Source: Fodinibius salicampi (lineage in GTDB: Bacteria > Bacteroidota > Rhodothermia > Balneolales > Balneolaceae). Taken from it: a stretch of DNA of 64,000 nucleotides. This document shows, piece after piece, positions 18,738 to 28,035 of the stretch (position 1 is its first letter; every line of letters begins with the position of its first letter). A program made the position numbers and the translations under genes. The notes beneath the pieces are model-generated. The model searched no databases. It was not told the origin of the DNA and saw nothing but the letters and a program-made list of their open reading frames with translations. The DNA lies in contig NZ_BAABRS010000001.1 of NCBI RefSeq assembly GCF_039545095.1, forward strand, positions 248,001-312,000, read 5' to 3'.

Positions 18738-20015
18738 ATGCGCAACAAAAAAAATGACAGAACAAAAGTAGACCATCTTTTTTCTGACAGCAGAGGGGGC
18801 ATGATGGTACTGCTTGCACTTCTGTTTGTTATTTCATCCTGCACCAACAGTGCGAATAATTCTGCTGGTCAGAACAGATCGTGGATCGGTACGTGGTCGA
18901 GTTCTCAACAGTTGGTGGAACCGCGTAATATGCCACCGGAGCCGGGACTTGAAAATAATACGCTACGGCAGGTGGTACACGTTTCGCTTGGCGGAGACTC
19001 TCTGCGTGTTACTTTCTCCAATACATATGGCAATGCGCCTCTAACCCTGAATGAAGTGCACCTCGCCGTTTCGGATGACAGCAGTGCTATTAGGCCCGAA
19101 ACCGACCAGACACTATACTTCGATGGAAAGAAACAGGTGACAATTAACCCGGATACGACCGCTACTACCGATCCTTTTGCTTTCGACCTGCAACCGCAGA
19201 GTAATGTGACTATTACTATTCATTACGGACAGGTGCCTTCCGACCTGACCGGGCATCCGGGATCGCGGACCACATCATATGTAGTAGAAGGTAACCAGCT
19301 TTCAGCCACTGCTTTTGATAGTTCCGGTCAGAAAAACCGCTGGTATACCATTCGCAGCATTGAGGTGCTGGCACCCGATTCGGCTGCCAGTGTTATCGCT
19401 CTGGGTAATTCTATTACCGACGGGCGTTCATCCGGAATCAACAAACAGGCCCGGTGGACCGACTACTTGGCCCGCAGGTTGCAGGCCAATCCTGAAACCA
19501 GCCATATATCAGTGCTGAACCAAGGGATAGGAGGTAACTGTGTGCTCAAAGACTGTCTTGGTCCTTCCGCACTGAGTCGTTTCCAGGAGGATGTACTGAA
19601 TCAGCCGAAAGCTAAATGGCTGATCATCATGGAGGGCGTCAATGATATCGGCGGTTCTCAGGGGGCGGAAGGAGCAGCCCAAGTTGCCGAGAATCTGATC
19701 GATGCCTATAAAACGATGATCGACAAGGCCCATGATCACGATATGAAAATATACGGTGCAACGATTACGCCATTTGGAGGATCATTTTACGATTCACCAC
19801 CAAAACGGGAAGTGTGGAAAAAAGTCAATGAATGGATACGAACTAGTGGACACTTCGATGCTGTTATCGATTTCGCTGCAGCCCTCCGTGATCCGGAGCA
19901 ACCCACGCGATTATTGCCTAAAGCTGACTCTGGCGACCATCTTCACCCAAGCCCCCAGGGCTACCAGATGATGGCAAAGGCCATCGATCTGAAACTTTTT
20001 AAAAAAGACTCCTGA
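18738..20015 (+). CDS. SGNH/GDSL esterase lipoprotein, probable (xylan) acetylesterase
   Basis: 425 residues with lipobox VISSC (Cys35). Residues about 48-190 form an N-terminal sandwich domain (GTWSSSQQLVEP, LRVTFSNTYG). Residues about 215-425 are SGNH hydrolase with all four blocks: GNSITDG (Ser225), the conserved glycine in GIGGN, GVNDIG (Asn302) and DHLHP (Asp400/His403). The family removes acyl groups from sugars and lipids; the neighbours point to acetyl groups on xylan, which is inference. The start is ATG 18738 with AGGAAAT just upstream. It lies between the GH43 remnant and the ASPIC/UnbV fossil, so this stretch has been rearranged. Confidence 0.87.
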   Translation: MRNKKNDRTKVDHLFSDSRGGMMVLLALLFVISSCTNSANNSAGQNRSWIGTWSSSQQLVEPRNMPPEPGLENNTLRQVVHVSLGGDSLRVTFSNTYGNAPLTLNEVHLAVSDDSSAIRPETDQTLYFDGKKQVTINPDTTATTDPFAFDLQPQSNVTITIHYGQVPSDLTGHPGSRTTSYVVEGNQLSATAFDSSGQKNRWYTIRSIEVLAPDSAASVIALGNSITDGRSSGINKQARWTDYLARRLQANPETSHISVLNQGIGGNCVLKDCLGPSALSRFQEDVLNQPKAKWLIIMEGVNDIGGSQGAEGAAQVAENLIDAYKTMIDKAHDHDMKIYGATITPFGGSFYDSPPKREVWKKVNEWIRTSGHFDAVIDFAAALRDPEQPTRLLPKADSGDHLHPSPQGYQMMAKAIDLKLFKKDS

Positions 20016-20096
20016 TGAAATTGTTGATACAGTATAGCTTGTCTATATTTCTGATGGTATGCTTTTTGATCAGTTGAAGTAACATTTGAAGTGAAC

Positions 20097-20203
20097 CTGT
20101 AAAAGAAGTTTGTAACATGGAAGTCAAGTGGTAGGATGGCTCCCGGGAAATCGTCGCTGTAAAAAATGGGAAGAAAGAATATAAAATTAACTATAATGAA
20201 TAG
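20097..20203 (+). pseudogene. Fossil of an ASPIC/UnbV-protein C-terminus
   Basis: Reading in the frame that ends at TAG 20201-20203 gives MEVKW, stop, DGSREIVAVKNGKKEYKINYNE. This lines up without gaps with the last 35 residues of the FG-GAP lipoprotein (13981-14087), where the TAG replaces the Gln codon after EVKW. By hand count about 80 of 107 bases are identical. Only this end is recognisable, so a second ASPIC/UnbV gene once ended here and was deleted and mutated. It occupies much of the 244-bp gap between the SGNH and GH67 genes. Confidence 0.8.
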
Positions 20204-20259
20204 ATATAACTGAATTTGAAGGGAATATTTATACAAATAATCACAAGGTTAGGCCTATT

Positions 20260-22431
20260 ATGATACTCAAAATATACAGATACCTATTGGTGTTATTGCT
20301 TTTAGTAGCGGGACTTGGTGTGCAGCATCTAGAGGCCGATGATGGTTATCGACTCTGGTTGCGATATGATCAGATTTCAAATGAAGAGGTACGTGAGCAA
20401 TATCGATCGTCTATTGGAGAAGTTGTTTTAAATGATAATTCAGATACCTTTGCACTGATCAAAGAAGAAATTACCAAGGGACTAAGCGGTCTGCTGGGGA
20501 AGGATATTCCGGTTAACAGTCAGGTAACTGATAATCCATCCCTGATCATTGGGACCCCCTCCAACTCAAATGTGATTTCATCTCTTGATCTAACTGAAAA
20601 ACTAAAGTCTGTTGGAAATGAGGGCTTTTTAATTGAACAACACGAGATAGATGGAGAAAATCATTTCATAATTGCCTCAAGTACGGATATAGGAGCTCTT
20701 TACGGTACCTTCCATTTTTTGCGATTGCTTCAGACGCATAAGGATTTGCAGGATATCGCCATTGAAAGTGCACCCAAAATCCAACACCGCGTTTTAAACC
20801 ACTGGGATAACCTGGATCGTACTGTTGAACGCGGATATGCCGGTCTCTCATTGTGGGAATGGAAGACATTGCCAAATTATGAGGATCCACGATATAAAGA
20901 CTATGCCCGGGCCAATGCATCTATTGGTATTAACGGAACGGTGCTCAATAATGTGAATGCCAATCCAAATATGCTAACCGAACAGTATATCAAAAAAGCG
21001 GCTAAGCTTGCTGATATATTTCGTCCATACGGAATTACCGTATATTTTTCGGCTAATTTTTTTGCTCCAAGCCGTATTGGAGGACTTGAGAACTCGGATC
21101 CGCTGAATCCCAAAGTACAGCAGTGGTGGAAAGATAAGGTTGATCAAATTTATAAACATATTCCGGATTTTGGGGGATTTCTTGTTAAAGCCAACTCTGA
21201 AGGGCAGCCCGGTCCCCAGGACTATGGCCGTTCTCATGCGGAAGGGGCAAACGTATTGGCCGAAGCACTGGCTCCCCACGATGGCATAGTGATGTGGCGG
21301 GCCTTTGTGTATAGTCCCGAGCAAGAAGATCGCTTTAGAGAAGGCTATGATGAGTTTGTGCCGCTGGACGGAGAATTCGCTGATAATGTAATATTGCAGG
21401 TCAAAAATGGTCCCATCGATTTTCAGCCGCGCGAGCCATTTCATCCGCTTTTTGGAGCCCTTCCTGAAACAAATACGATGATGGAGCTACAGATTACACA
21501 GGAATATTTTGGATTCAGCAACCATCTGGCATATCTGGGTCCGCTGTATACCGAAGCCATAAACGCCGATACCTATGCCAAGGGGGAAGGATCAACGGTT
21601 GCCAAGGTTATCGATGGAGAAGTATTTAATTATGAGCATACAGGGATTGCAGGGGTTGCTAATACCGGCACTAACCGTAACTGGACCGGACATCCCTTTG
21701 GACAATCGAATTGGTATGCTTTTGGACGGCTGGCATGGGATCATACCTTAACGGCAGAAGAAATCGCTGACAATTGGATTCGAATGACATTCTCGCATGA
21801 ACAGGATCTTATGGAGCCGGTCAAAGAGATCATGATGATGTCGCGTGAGGCAGGAGTGCGTTATAGAAATCCGCTCGGACTTACCCATCTGTATGCTCAG
21901 GGACATCACTATGGTCCGGCCCCCTGGACTTCAGAATTATCCCGTCCTGACTGGACCGCCGTCTATTATCACAAAGCTGACGAAGAGGGCATCGGTTTTG
22001 ATCGCACAGAAACAGGATCGAATGCGATAGAACAATATCATCCACCAGTGAAGGAAAAGTTTGACGAATTGGAAGATACGCCTGAAGAATACCTTCTTTG
22101 GTTTCATCACGTAAGTTGGGATCATGAAATGTCTACCGGCCGGACACTTTGGGAAGAGCTTGTCCATCGCTATTACCAAGGGGTGGAGGACGTTCGGGAA
22201 ATGCAGCGAAAATGGGCCTCCGTTGAAGGACTAATTGATCAGGAGCGGTACGATCATGTGGAATCTTTGCTTGAAATACAGGAAGAAGATGCCATATGGT
22301 GGAGGAATGCCTGTGTGCTTTATTTCCAGACGCATTCGGGTAAGCCCATTCCCGAAGGATATGAAAAGCCTGAACACTCACTTGAGTATTATAAAGAGCT
22401 GGAGGAAACGCACCATATTGCCCGGTTCTGA
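20260..22431 (+). CDS. aguA: GH67 alpha-glucuronidase
   Basis: 723 residues, the usual GH67 length, with a signal peptide ending near VQHLEA. An N-terminal domain (DGYRLWLRYDQI, then LIIGTPSNSNVI) is followed by the barrel: HRVLNHWDNLDRTVERGYAG, LVKANSEGQPGPQDYGR with general acid Glu314, and the paired carboxylates Asp387 in NGPIDFQ and Glu409 or Glu415 in MMELQITQEY. GH67 releases (methyl)glucuronate from the non-reducing end of aldouronic acids made by GH10 and GH30 xylanases. Here it appears exported rather than cytosolic. It lies upstream of the GH10 and GH3 genes. Confidence 0.94.
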   Translation: MILKIYRYLLVLLLLVAGLGVQHLEADDGYRLWLRYDQISNEEVREQYRSSIGEVVLNDNSDTFALIKEEITKGLSGLLGKDIPVNSQVTDNPSLIIGTPSNSNVISSLDLTEKLKSVGNEGFLIEQHEIDGENHFIIASSTDIGALYGTFHFLRLLQTHKDLQDIAIESAPKIQHRVLNHWDNLDRTVERGYAGLSLWEWKTLPNYEDPRYKDYARANASIGINGTVLNNVNANPNMLTEQYIKKAAKLADIFRPYGITVYFSANFFAPSRIGGLENSDPLNPKVQQWWKDKVDQIYKHIPDFGGFLVKANSEGQPGPQDYGRSHAEGANVLAEALAPHDGIVMWRAFVYSPEQEDRFREGYDEFVPLDGEFADNVILQVKNGPIDFQPREPFHPLFGALPETNTMMELQITQEYFGFSNHLAYLGPLYTEAINADTYAKGEGSTVAKVIDGEVFNYEHTGIAGVANTGTNRNWTGHPFGQSNWYAFGRLAWDHTLTAEEIADNWIRMTFSHEQDLMEPVKEIMMMSREAGVRYRNPLGLTHLYAQGHHYGPAPWTSELSRPDWTAVYYHKADEEGIGFDRTETGSNAIEQYHPPVKEKFDELEDTPEEYLLWFHHVSWDHEMSTGRTLWEELVHRYYQGVEDVREMQRKWASVEGLIDQERYDHVESLLEIQEEDAIWWRNACVLYFQTHSGKPIPEGYEKPEHSLEYYKELEETHHIARF

Positions 22432-22719
22432 CAGCTCCCGAAGCAAAAATGGACAGTGAGTAAAAAGCCGGGAGGATCTGATTAAAAAAATTATCGGTCT
22501 AGAAGTGGTTTCATAGGTGATCCACCAGATTTAATTTGGGTTTACTATAAAACTATGTTTTTATTTAATATAGACACTGATTGTGTAAACGATTGTACAT
22601 AATAATGAACACTAGGAACTGAAATAATAGCGGATGACTGCTGACTGCAAGATTATTTGAGAGGGCGCAGTTTAAGCATTAAATAAATAATTGAAATCAG
22701 AAATAAAGTAAACGGGATT
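22432..22719 (+). promoter_or_regulatory. Leader region of the GH10-GH3 unit
   Basis: A gene-free stretch of 288 bp. It starts with a weak CTCCCG/CGGGAG hairpin (22435-22474) that may end the GH67 transcript. AT-rich sequence follows with a LacI-like site at 22584-22599. The promoter for GH10-GH3 is probably here; I found no exact match to the Bacteroidota -7 consensus. Confidence 0.45.
22584..22599 (+). promoter_or_regulatory. Candidate LacI-family operator upstream of GH10
   Basis: TGTAAACGATTGTACA is a pseudo-palindrome around a central CG (TGTAA-ACGA-TTGTA), the usual form of LacI-family sites. A copy with 15 of 16 identical bases lies at 35970-35985 in the same orientation relative to its downstream gene (the SDR mannonate oxidoreductase). 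No lacI-type gene is in the window, so the regulator is unknown. Confidence 0.45.
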
Positions 22720-23832
22720 ATGAATAGGGAATATTCTTTTACGTGGGGACACTTGCTGTTACCCATACTTTTATTTGTAGTATTATCCTGTCAGAAGTCG
22801 GTGACTGAGAACTCCGAAAAACTTCCCGCCCTGAAAGAGGTTTACAAAGATCATTTTGTTATAGGTGCGGCCTTAAATCAAAATCAGGTTGATAATCCCA
22901 ACTCCAAGGCCATGGAATTAGTAAAGCAGCAATTCAATTCCATAACCCCTGAAAATCTTTTAAAGTGGGAATCTGTCCACCCTGAGCCAGACAGTTTTAA
23001 CTTTCAGCCTGCTGATCAGTATACACAGTTTGGTGAAAACCAAGGGATGTTTACAGTGGGGCATACCCTGGTTTGGCATAACCAGACCCCGGATTGGGTC
23101 TTTACGGATCAGGAAGGAGAGGAATTAAATCGCAGTGATCTTCTCAAGCGAATGGAGAACCATATTTCTGCTGTGGCAGGAAAATACAGCGGAAAGATTG
23201 ATGGCTGGGACGTAGTTAACGAGGCTTTCGAAGATGACGGCACCTTTAGGGAAACCGAGTGGTATAAGATAATCGGTGAGGACTATATCGAACAGGCTTT
23301 CCAGTTTGCTCACAAAGCAGATTCAAACGCTCAGCTGTATTACAATGATTATAACCTGTGGAAACCGGAAAAGAGAGATGCTGTTATAGCCCTTGTTAAA
23401 GATCTTCAGTCAAAAGGGATTAAGATAGATGGGGTAGGCATGCAGTCTCACCTGGGACTTGAAGACCCGTCTGTTGAACAAGTTGAAGCCAGTATTGAGG
23501 CGTTTTCAACACTTGGTATAGATGTTATGATCACCGAACTGGATATAAATGTTACCAGAACCCTGATCGATAAAGATATAGAATTTGAAGGAGCGCTTCC
23601 TGATTCACTCCAACAGCAATTGGCGTCCCGTTATGCCGATCTATTTAATCTCTTCGATAAACACAAAGATAAAATATCACGAGTAACATTTTGGGGCGTT
23701 AATGACGGCCAGTCGTGGCTCAACTACCGCGACGATAGCAATAGAAGAAACTATCCCTTACTGTTTGATCGTGAAAATGAACCTAAATCAGCTTTCTATT
23801 CTGTAATTGAGGTAGTGAATGAAGAGATGTAG
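22720..23832 (+). CDS. GH10 endo-beta-1,4-xylanase lipoprotein
   Basis: 370 residues, a single GH10 barrel without binding modules, with lipobox VLSC (Cys24). Family blocks are SITPENLLKWESVHP, GHTLVWHNQTPDW, WDVVNEAF with acid/base Glu168, GVGMQSHL, and ITELDINV with nucleophile Glu273, then FWGVNDGQSWLN. It cuts the xylan backbone, and its short decorated products suit the GH67 enzyme encoded just upstream. The lipid anchor suggests periplasmic or surface action on imported fragments. It is followed after 76 bp by the GH3 gene. Confidence 0.95.
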   Translation: MNREYSFTWGHLLLPILLFVVLSCQKSVTENSEKLPALKEVYKDHFVIGAALNQNQVDNPNSKAMELVKQQFNSITPENLLKWESVHPEPDSFNFQPADQYTQFGENQGMFTVGHTLVWHNQTPDWVFTDQEGEELNRSDLLKRMENHISAVAGKYSGKIDGWDVVNEAFEDDGTFRETEWYKIIGEDYIEQAFQFAHKADSNAQLYYNDYNLWKPEKRDAVIALVKDLQSKGIKIDGVGMQSHLGLEDPSVEQVEASIEAFSTLGIDVMITELDINVTRTLIDKDIEFEGALPDSLQQQLASRYADLFNLFDKHKDKISRVTFWGVNDGQSWLNYRDDSNRRNYPLLFDRENEPKSAFYSVIEVVNEEM

Positions 23833-23908
23833 TATATAAACTATATATTATTAGGATAACAGGCATTTAAAAAATAAAACCTTAATAAAATCGAGTGAGG
23901 TAAAAACT

Positions 23909-26107
23909 ATGAAAAGTAAAGTTACCTTATTACTTATAACTATATTAATTCTAGGATTCGGGCAGGGAGTGGTTGCTCAAGATAAACCGCTATACCTGGA
24001 TCCGGATCAACCTACGGAGGAAAGGGTTGATGACCTGATTCAAAGGATGACGCTTGAAGAAAAAGCATCGCAAATGCAACACGACTCTCCTGCGATTCCA
24101 CGATTAGAGGTTCCAAAATATAATTGGTGGAATGAAGCACTCCATGGAGTCGGCCGATCCGGTGTGGCAACAGTTTTTCCGCAAGCCATTGCAATGGGAG
24201 CTACCTTTGATAAAGATTTGATCCATGAGGTAGCTACCGCTATTTCTGACGAGGCACGAGCCATGTATAATATTTCCGTCGAAAAGGGATACCGTCAACA
24301 ATACGCAGGATTAACCTTTTGGACTCCTAATGTAAATATTTTCAGAGATCCCCGTTGGGGAAGAGGGCAAGAAACGTATGGTGAGGATCCCTTCCTGATG
24401 TCTGAAATGGGAGTAGCATTTGTAGAAGGATTGCAGGGCGATCATCCCGAATATATGAAAGCTGCAGCCGGAGCCAAACATTTTGCTGTGCATAGTGGTC
24501 CGGAACGACTACGCCATGAATTTAATGCAGAGGCATCTAAGAAAGATATGTATGAAACCTACCTGCCAGCCTTTGAAGCTGCAGTTAATGCTGGGGTGGA
24601 AACCGTCATGTGTGCCTATAATGCAACCAATGGCGCCCCGGCTTGCGCCAGCGATGAGCTATTAAATGAGATACTTCGACAAGAATGGGGATTTGACGGT
24701 CATATTGTCTCAGATTGTTACGCACTTGAGGACTTATATACAGAAGGAGCTCATAATGTTGTTGAGGGAGAAAAAGAAGCAGCAGCCCTGGCTTTGGAAA
24801 CCGGCGTTAATCTCAATTGTGGAAGTACCTATTCAACGCTGCCCCAGGCAGTGGAAGCGGGCTTGATTAGTGAAGATAAAATTGATGAAGTACTTAAACC
24901 ATTACTGACTACCCGGTTTAAACTGGGCATGTTCGATCCATCCGAAATGAACCCTTATAACGAATTATCTGAGGATGTAATTAATAGCCCTGAACATCGC
25001 AGACTGTCCAGGGAAACAGCAGTTAAATCTATCGTGATGCTCAAAAATGACGGTGTGCTGCCCCTTGAAAATGATTTATCCCGGTATTTTGTAACGGGTC
25101 CCAATGCTACGAGTATTGAGGCTCTTATTGCAAACTACTACGGCATTAATGATCAGATGGTAACCATATTGGAAGGATTAGCCGGAGCCATAGAGCCTGG
25201 CAGCCAAATGCCTTATGAACAAGGGGTCTTATTGGACCGCGAAAATGTGAATCCCATTGACTGGGCCAGCCCGAATGCGAGTATTTCTGATGTTACGTTT
25301 ATGGTTATGGGCATTAACAGCTTACTTGAAGGAGAAGAGGGAGCATCTATTGCCTCGCCTCATTATGGTGATCGTCTGGATTACAACTTACCCCAAAACC
25401 AGATCGATTACCTTGAAAAATTGACCGAAGGGAATGACAATCCGGTTGTAGCAATTATAACGGGAGGAAGTCCCATGAATCTAGCTAAAGTTCATGAGCT
25501 GGCTGATGCAGTATTGCTAGTCTGGTATCCCGGACAGGAGGGGGGAAATGCCGTTGCGGATGTGGTATTCGGAAAAGAGTCGCCATCGGGCCGGCTTCCG
25601 CTTACATTTCCAAAATCATTGGATCAACTTCCTCCCTATGAAGACTATTCTATGGAAGGCCGAACCTACCGGTATATGGAAGAAGAACCGTTATATCCGT
25701 TTGGATTTGGACTCAGCTATACAGAATTTGAATATTCTGATATCGAATTATCTTCAGCAAGCTTAACGGAAGGGGATTCCGTAACAGCCAAAGCAACGGT
25801 AACGAATGTCGGAGATGTTGAATCCGATGAGGTTGTTCAGCTTTATATATCCGATCTGGAAGCCTCAGTGAGGGTACCTATACACTCCTTAAAAGGGGCA
25901 GAACGCATCAGCCTGAATCCGGGTGAATCAACCGAAGTTGAATTTGAGATTAACTCAGAGTTGCTGGAATTGGTTAATGAAGAGGGAGAAAGACAACTAG
26001 AACCGGGAGAATTCCAGATCACAATAGGTGGTTCCGTTCCCACTGAACGCAGCATGGAATTAGGAGCTCCAGAACCTGTGGAAACTATACTCCGGGTTGA
26101 GCAATGA
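23909..26107 (+). CDS. GH3 exported beta-xylosidase/beta-glucosidase-type
   Basis: 732 residues with a signal peptide ending GVVAQD. Three domains: the GH3 barrel (about 30-350) with WWNEALHGVGRSG, NIFRDPRWGRGQETYGEDP, KHFAVHSGPE and nucleophile Asp269 in GHIVSDCYAL; the alpha/beta sandwich (about 370-590) with LLEGEEGAS carrying the probable acid/base; and a C-terminal fibronectin-III-like domain (YPFGFGLSYTEFEYSD onward). NEALHG with the EGEE motif is typical of plant and bacterial xylosidases, so beta-1,4-xylosidase is the best call in this locus. It is the last xylan gene before a strong terminator. Confidence 0.92.
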   Translation: MKSKVTLLLITILILGFGQGVVAQDKPLYLDPDQPTEERVDDLIQRMTLEEKASQMQHDSPAIPRLEVPKYNWWNEALHGVGRSGVATVFPQAIAMGATFDKDLIHEVATAISDEARAMYNISVEKGYRQQYAGLTFWTPNVNIFRDPRWGRGQETYGEDPFLMSEMGVAFVEGLQGDHPEYMKAAAGAKHFAVHSGPERLRHEFNAEASKKDMYETYLPAFEAAVNAGVETVMCAYNATNGAPACASDELLNEILRQEWGFDGHIVSDCYALEDLYTEGAHNVVEGEKEAAALALETGVNLNCGSTYSTLPQAVEAGLISEDKIDEVLKPLLTTRFKLGMFDPSEMNPYNELSEDVINSPEHRRLSRETAVKSIVMLKNDGVLPLENDLSRYFVTGPNATSIEALIANYYGINDQMVTILEGLAGAIEPGSQMPYEQGVLLDRENVNPIDWASPNASISDVTFMVMGINSLLEGEEGASIASPHYGDRLDYNLPQNQIDYLEKLTEGNDNPVVAIITGGSPMNLAKVHELADAVLLVWYPGQEGGNAVADVVFGKESPSGRLPLTFPKSLDQLPPYEDYSMEGRTYRYMEEEPLYPFGFGLSYTEFEYSDIELSSASLTEGDSVTAKATVTNVGDVESDEVVQLYISDLEASVRVPIHSLKGAERISLNPGESTEVEFEINSELLELVNEEGERQLEPGEFQITIGGSVPTERSMELGAPEPVETILRVEQ

Positions 26108-26148
26108 TTTATTATTAGTACGAATATGCTGTACTAAACATCCTCTTT

Positions 26149-26190
26149 AACCCCATGTCCTTTGTGTAAGGATATGGGGTTATATTATTT
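26149..26190 (+). terminator. Intrinsic terminator of the xylan locus
   Basis: A 14-bp stem (AACCCCATGTCCTT with AAGGATATGGGGTT, one G-U pair, loop TGTGT) ends at 26181 and is followed by an AT-rich tract. It lies 42 bp after the GH3 stop codon. Confidence 0.7.
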
Positions 26191-26671
26191 ATTGGTTCCA
26201 AATCTCTATGTGACACCAATAAAGCTTTGAAAAGTACTGAACCTATACCAGGTAGAGAAATAAACTGCCAATTAGAACTTGGTTGCCAATATTTAAGATA
26301 ATCGGATGGGCAGGAAGACAAGATGAATTTGATTTAATAAGATTGGTCAATGTTAGTTGTGTATAGTATTTTCTTTCAGAAAAATGCTTCTTGGCAGCAT
26401 GATAATGAAGGAAATGAAATCCGGTTACCTCGATAGGGGTTTGTGTTTCTGGGGTATTTTTTTTAAATAACCAACCAATCATTAGGGATAATCTGTTTAA
26501 GCTAAAATAATTCAATTTTTGATATGCTGCTTTAGCTAAAGGCAGCATAATTTTTTCAGATAATACTTAACCGGTTAAATATGGCTACTAAGAAGTTAAA
26601 ATTAGGCTTCATATTTCATTGTTTATAGCAAGTAGAAGGGATTTAAAATTAATTAAGAATACTTAGGTAAG
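26191..26671. other. Gene-poor interval with an orphan terminator and a palindrome
   Basis: No convincing protein gene in about 480 bp. TATGCTGCTTTAG pairs with CTAAAGGCAGCATA (26523-26548, one bulge) and is followed by a T-run (26550-26556), a good + strand terminator with no + strand gene in the preceding 330 bp. Just after it is a perfect 12-bp palindrome, TTAACCGGTTAA (26567-26578), which could be an operator for the VOC gene. A small RNA or a decayed gene upstream of the hairpin is possible. Confidence 0.45.
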
Positions 26672-27067
26672 ATGAAAATAGAGCATTTTGCGATAAATGT
26701 TGAACAACCCCTGGAAGTGGCTGACTGGTATGTCAGGCATCTGGGATTTGAGATTGTGAAGCAAGATTCAGAACCACCGTATACAACTTTTCTTGCTGAC
26801 GATGAGGGACGCGTAATGATTGAGGTCTATAATAATCCTTCCGATAAGGTCCCGGATTATTCAAACATGGATCCGTTGATTCTGCACCTGGCAATGGTTT
26901 CTAAAGATCCGGCAGAAGATAAGAAGCGATTAATTGAGGCGGGGGCGAAAGAGGTAAGCGACGAGATACTGGAGGATGGATCGCATTTAGTAATGCTAAG
27001 GGATCCCTGGGGATTTTCAATACAGCTATGTAAGCGTTCTACTCATATGTTAAGGAAGGGAGATTAG
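26672..27067 (+). CDS. VOC-superfamily (glyoxalase-like) protein
   Basis: 131 residues, cytosolic, with one pair of beta-alpha-beta-beta-beta modules. Candidate metal ligands are His5 in IEHFAIN, the Glu in VMIEVYNN, the His in LILHLAMV and the Gln in FSIQLCKR. Families of this fold include glyoxalases, epimerases and dioxygenases. Between xylan and pectin enzymes it could be a sugar-related isomerase or lyase accessory, but the substrate cannot be told. It has its own upstream region with a candidate operator. Confidence 0.8.
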   Translation: MKIEHFAINVEQPLEVADWYVRHLGFEIVKQDSEPPYTTFLADDEGRVMIEVYNNPSDKVPDYSNMDPLILHLAMVSKDPAEDKKRLIEAGAKEVSDEILEDGSHLVMLRDPWGFSIQLCKRSTHMLRKGD

Positions 27068-27188
27068 CTAGCTATTTATTTGAATCAGGTGAAAAAGAGA
27101 ATCATTGCTATAAAAACCACAGTGTGAATGGTAGTAATTTTTGGAAGCAGATATATGCAACAACTTAATATATAATAAAATGTAAGTT

Positions 27189-27983
27189 ATGCTCGAAAGG
27201 AAATGGAACCGAATTAGAAGTATTTCATTAAAAGTGAGGTCTGGTGTTAAAGTTTTTGCGGGCTGCCTGATACTCAGCTTGTTTGTGCCAGGAATGGTAT
27301 ATCAGCCCAAGCCGGTTACCCTGTATTTAATAGGCGATTCCACCATGTCCGAGAAAGAAGTGCAAGCCTATCCTGAAACTGGGTGGGGGATGCCGTTTAA
27401 ATATTATTTTGATAAAGGAGTAGTGGTGGAAAACCATGCCCGGAATGGACGGAGTACTCGTACCTTTTTGGATGAGGGTCGTTGGGAGCCTATCCTTTCT
27501 AATTTAAAAAAGGGCGATTATGTCTTTATCCAGTTTGGCCACAATGATGAGGTACAGAGCAAGGAACAATCCACTACGCCGGAGGAGTTCCAGGCCAACC
27601 TGGCAAAATATGTAACGGAAACCAGATCTCGCGGAGGCAAGCCGGTTTTGTTGACTCCCATCGCCCGTCGCCATTTTGATGAGGATGGACAGCTTATCGA
27701 TACCCACCACCAGTATTCGGAACTGGTAAGAGAAGTAGCTCGCAAATTTGAAGTATCGCTGATCGATATGGATCAAAGAAGCCAGAAACTATTAAAGGCT
27801 TTGGGGCCAGAAAAATCAGTTTTTCTGTATCTGCATTTGGATGTGGGACAAAACCCTAATTATCCTGATGGTGTGAAGGATAATACACATTTCAGCGAAT
27901 TGGGAGCCCGTATGATGGCAGAGCTAGCTCTTAAAGGTATTAGAGATCTGAATTTGGAGCTGGCTTCACATATTCCAAAGTAA
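27189..27983 (+). CDS. CE12 rhamnogalacturonan acetylesterase-type SGNH hydrolase
   Basis: 264 residues with an N-terminal hydrophobic segment (residues about 20-37) acting as signal or anchor. SGNH blocks are complete: LIGDSTMS (Ser51), the ENHARNGRST glycine block, FGHND (Asn119) and DNTHFSELGA (Asp231, His234). The TGWGMPF and RSTRTF segments match CE12 rather than other SGNH families. It removes acetyl groups from rhamnogalacturonan or related pectins. Its neighbours, GH28 and CE8, support the pectin role. Confidence 0.88.
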   Translation: MLERKWNRIRSISLKVRSGVKVFAGCLILSLFVPGMVYQPKPVTLYLIGDSTMSEKEVQAYPETGWGMPFKYYFDKGVVVENHARNGRSTRTFLDEGRWEPILSNLKKGDYVFIQFGHNDEVQSKEQSTTPEEFQANLAKYVTETRSRGGKPVLLTPIARRHFDEDGQLIDTHHQYSELVREVARKFEVSLIDMDQRSQKLLKALGPEKSVFLYLHLDVGQNPNYPDGVKDNTHFSELGARMMAELALKGIRDLNLELASHIPK

Positions 27984-28035
27984 TAGCTATAACTTTCAAT
28001 TTTATTTGAGTTTTAATTTTAATATATCTGAGATT

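Noticed and set aside
22708-22719. GTAAACGGGATTATG just before the GH10 start as another LacI-like site
   Set aside because: It has only half of the palindrome and overlaps the start codon; the resemblance is too weak.
26243-26548. 101-codon minus-strand frame in the gene-free interval
   Set aside because: It starts inside the terminator-like hairpin, has no recognisable motif and no plausible leader; composition looks like chance in AT-rich DNA.
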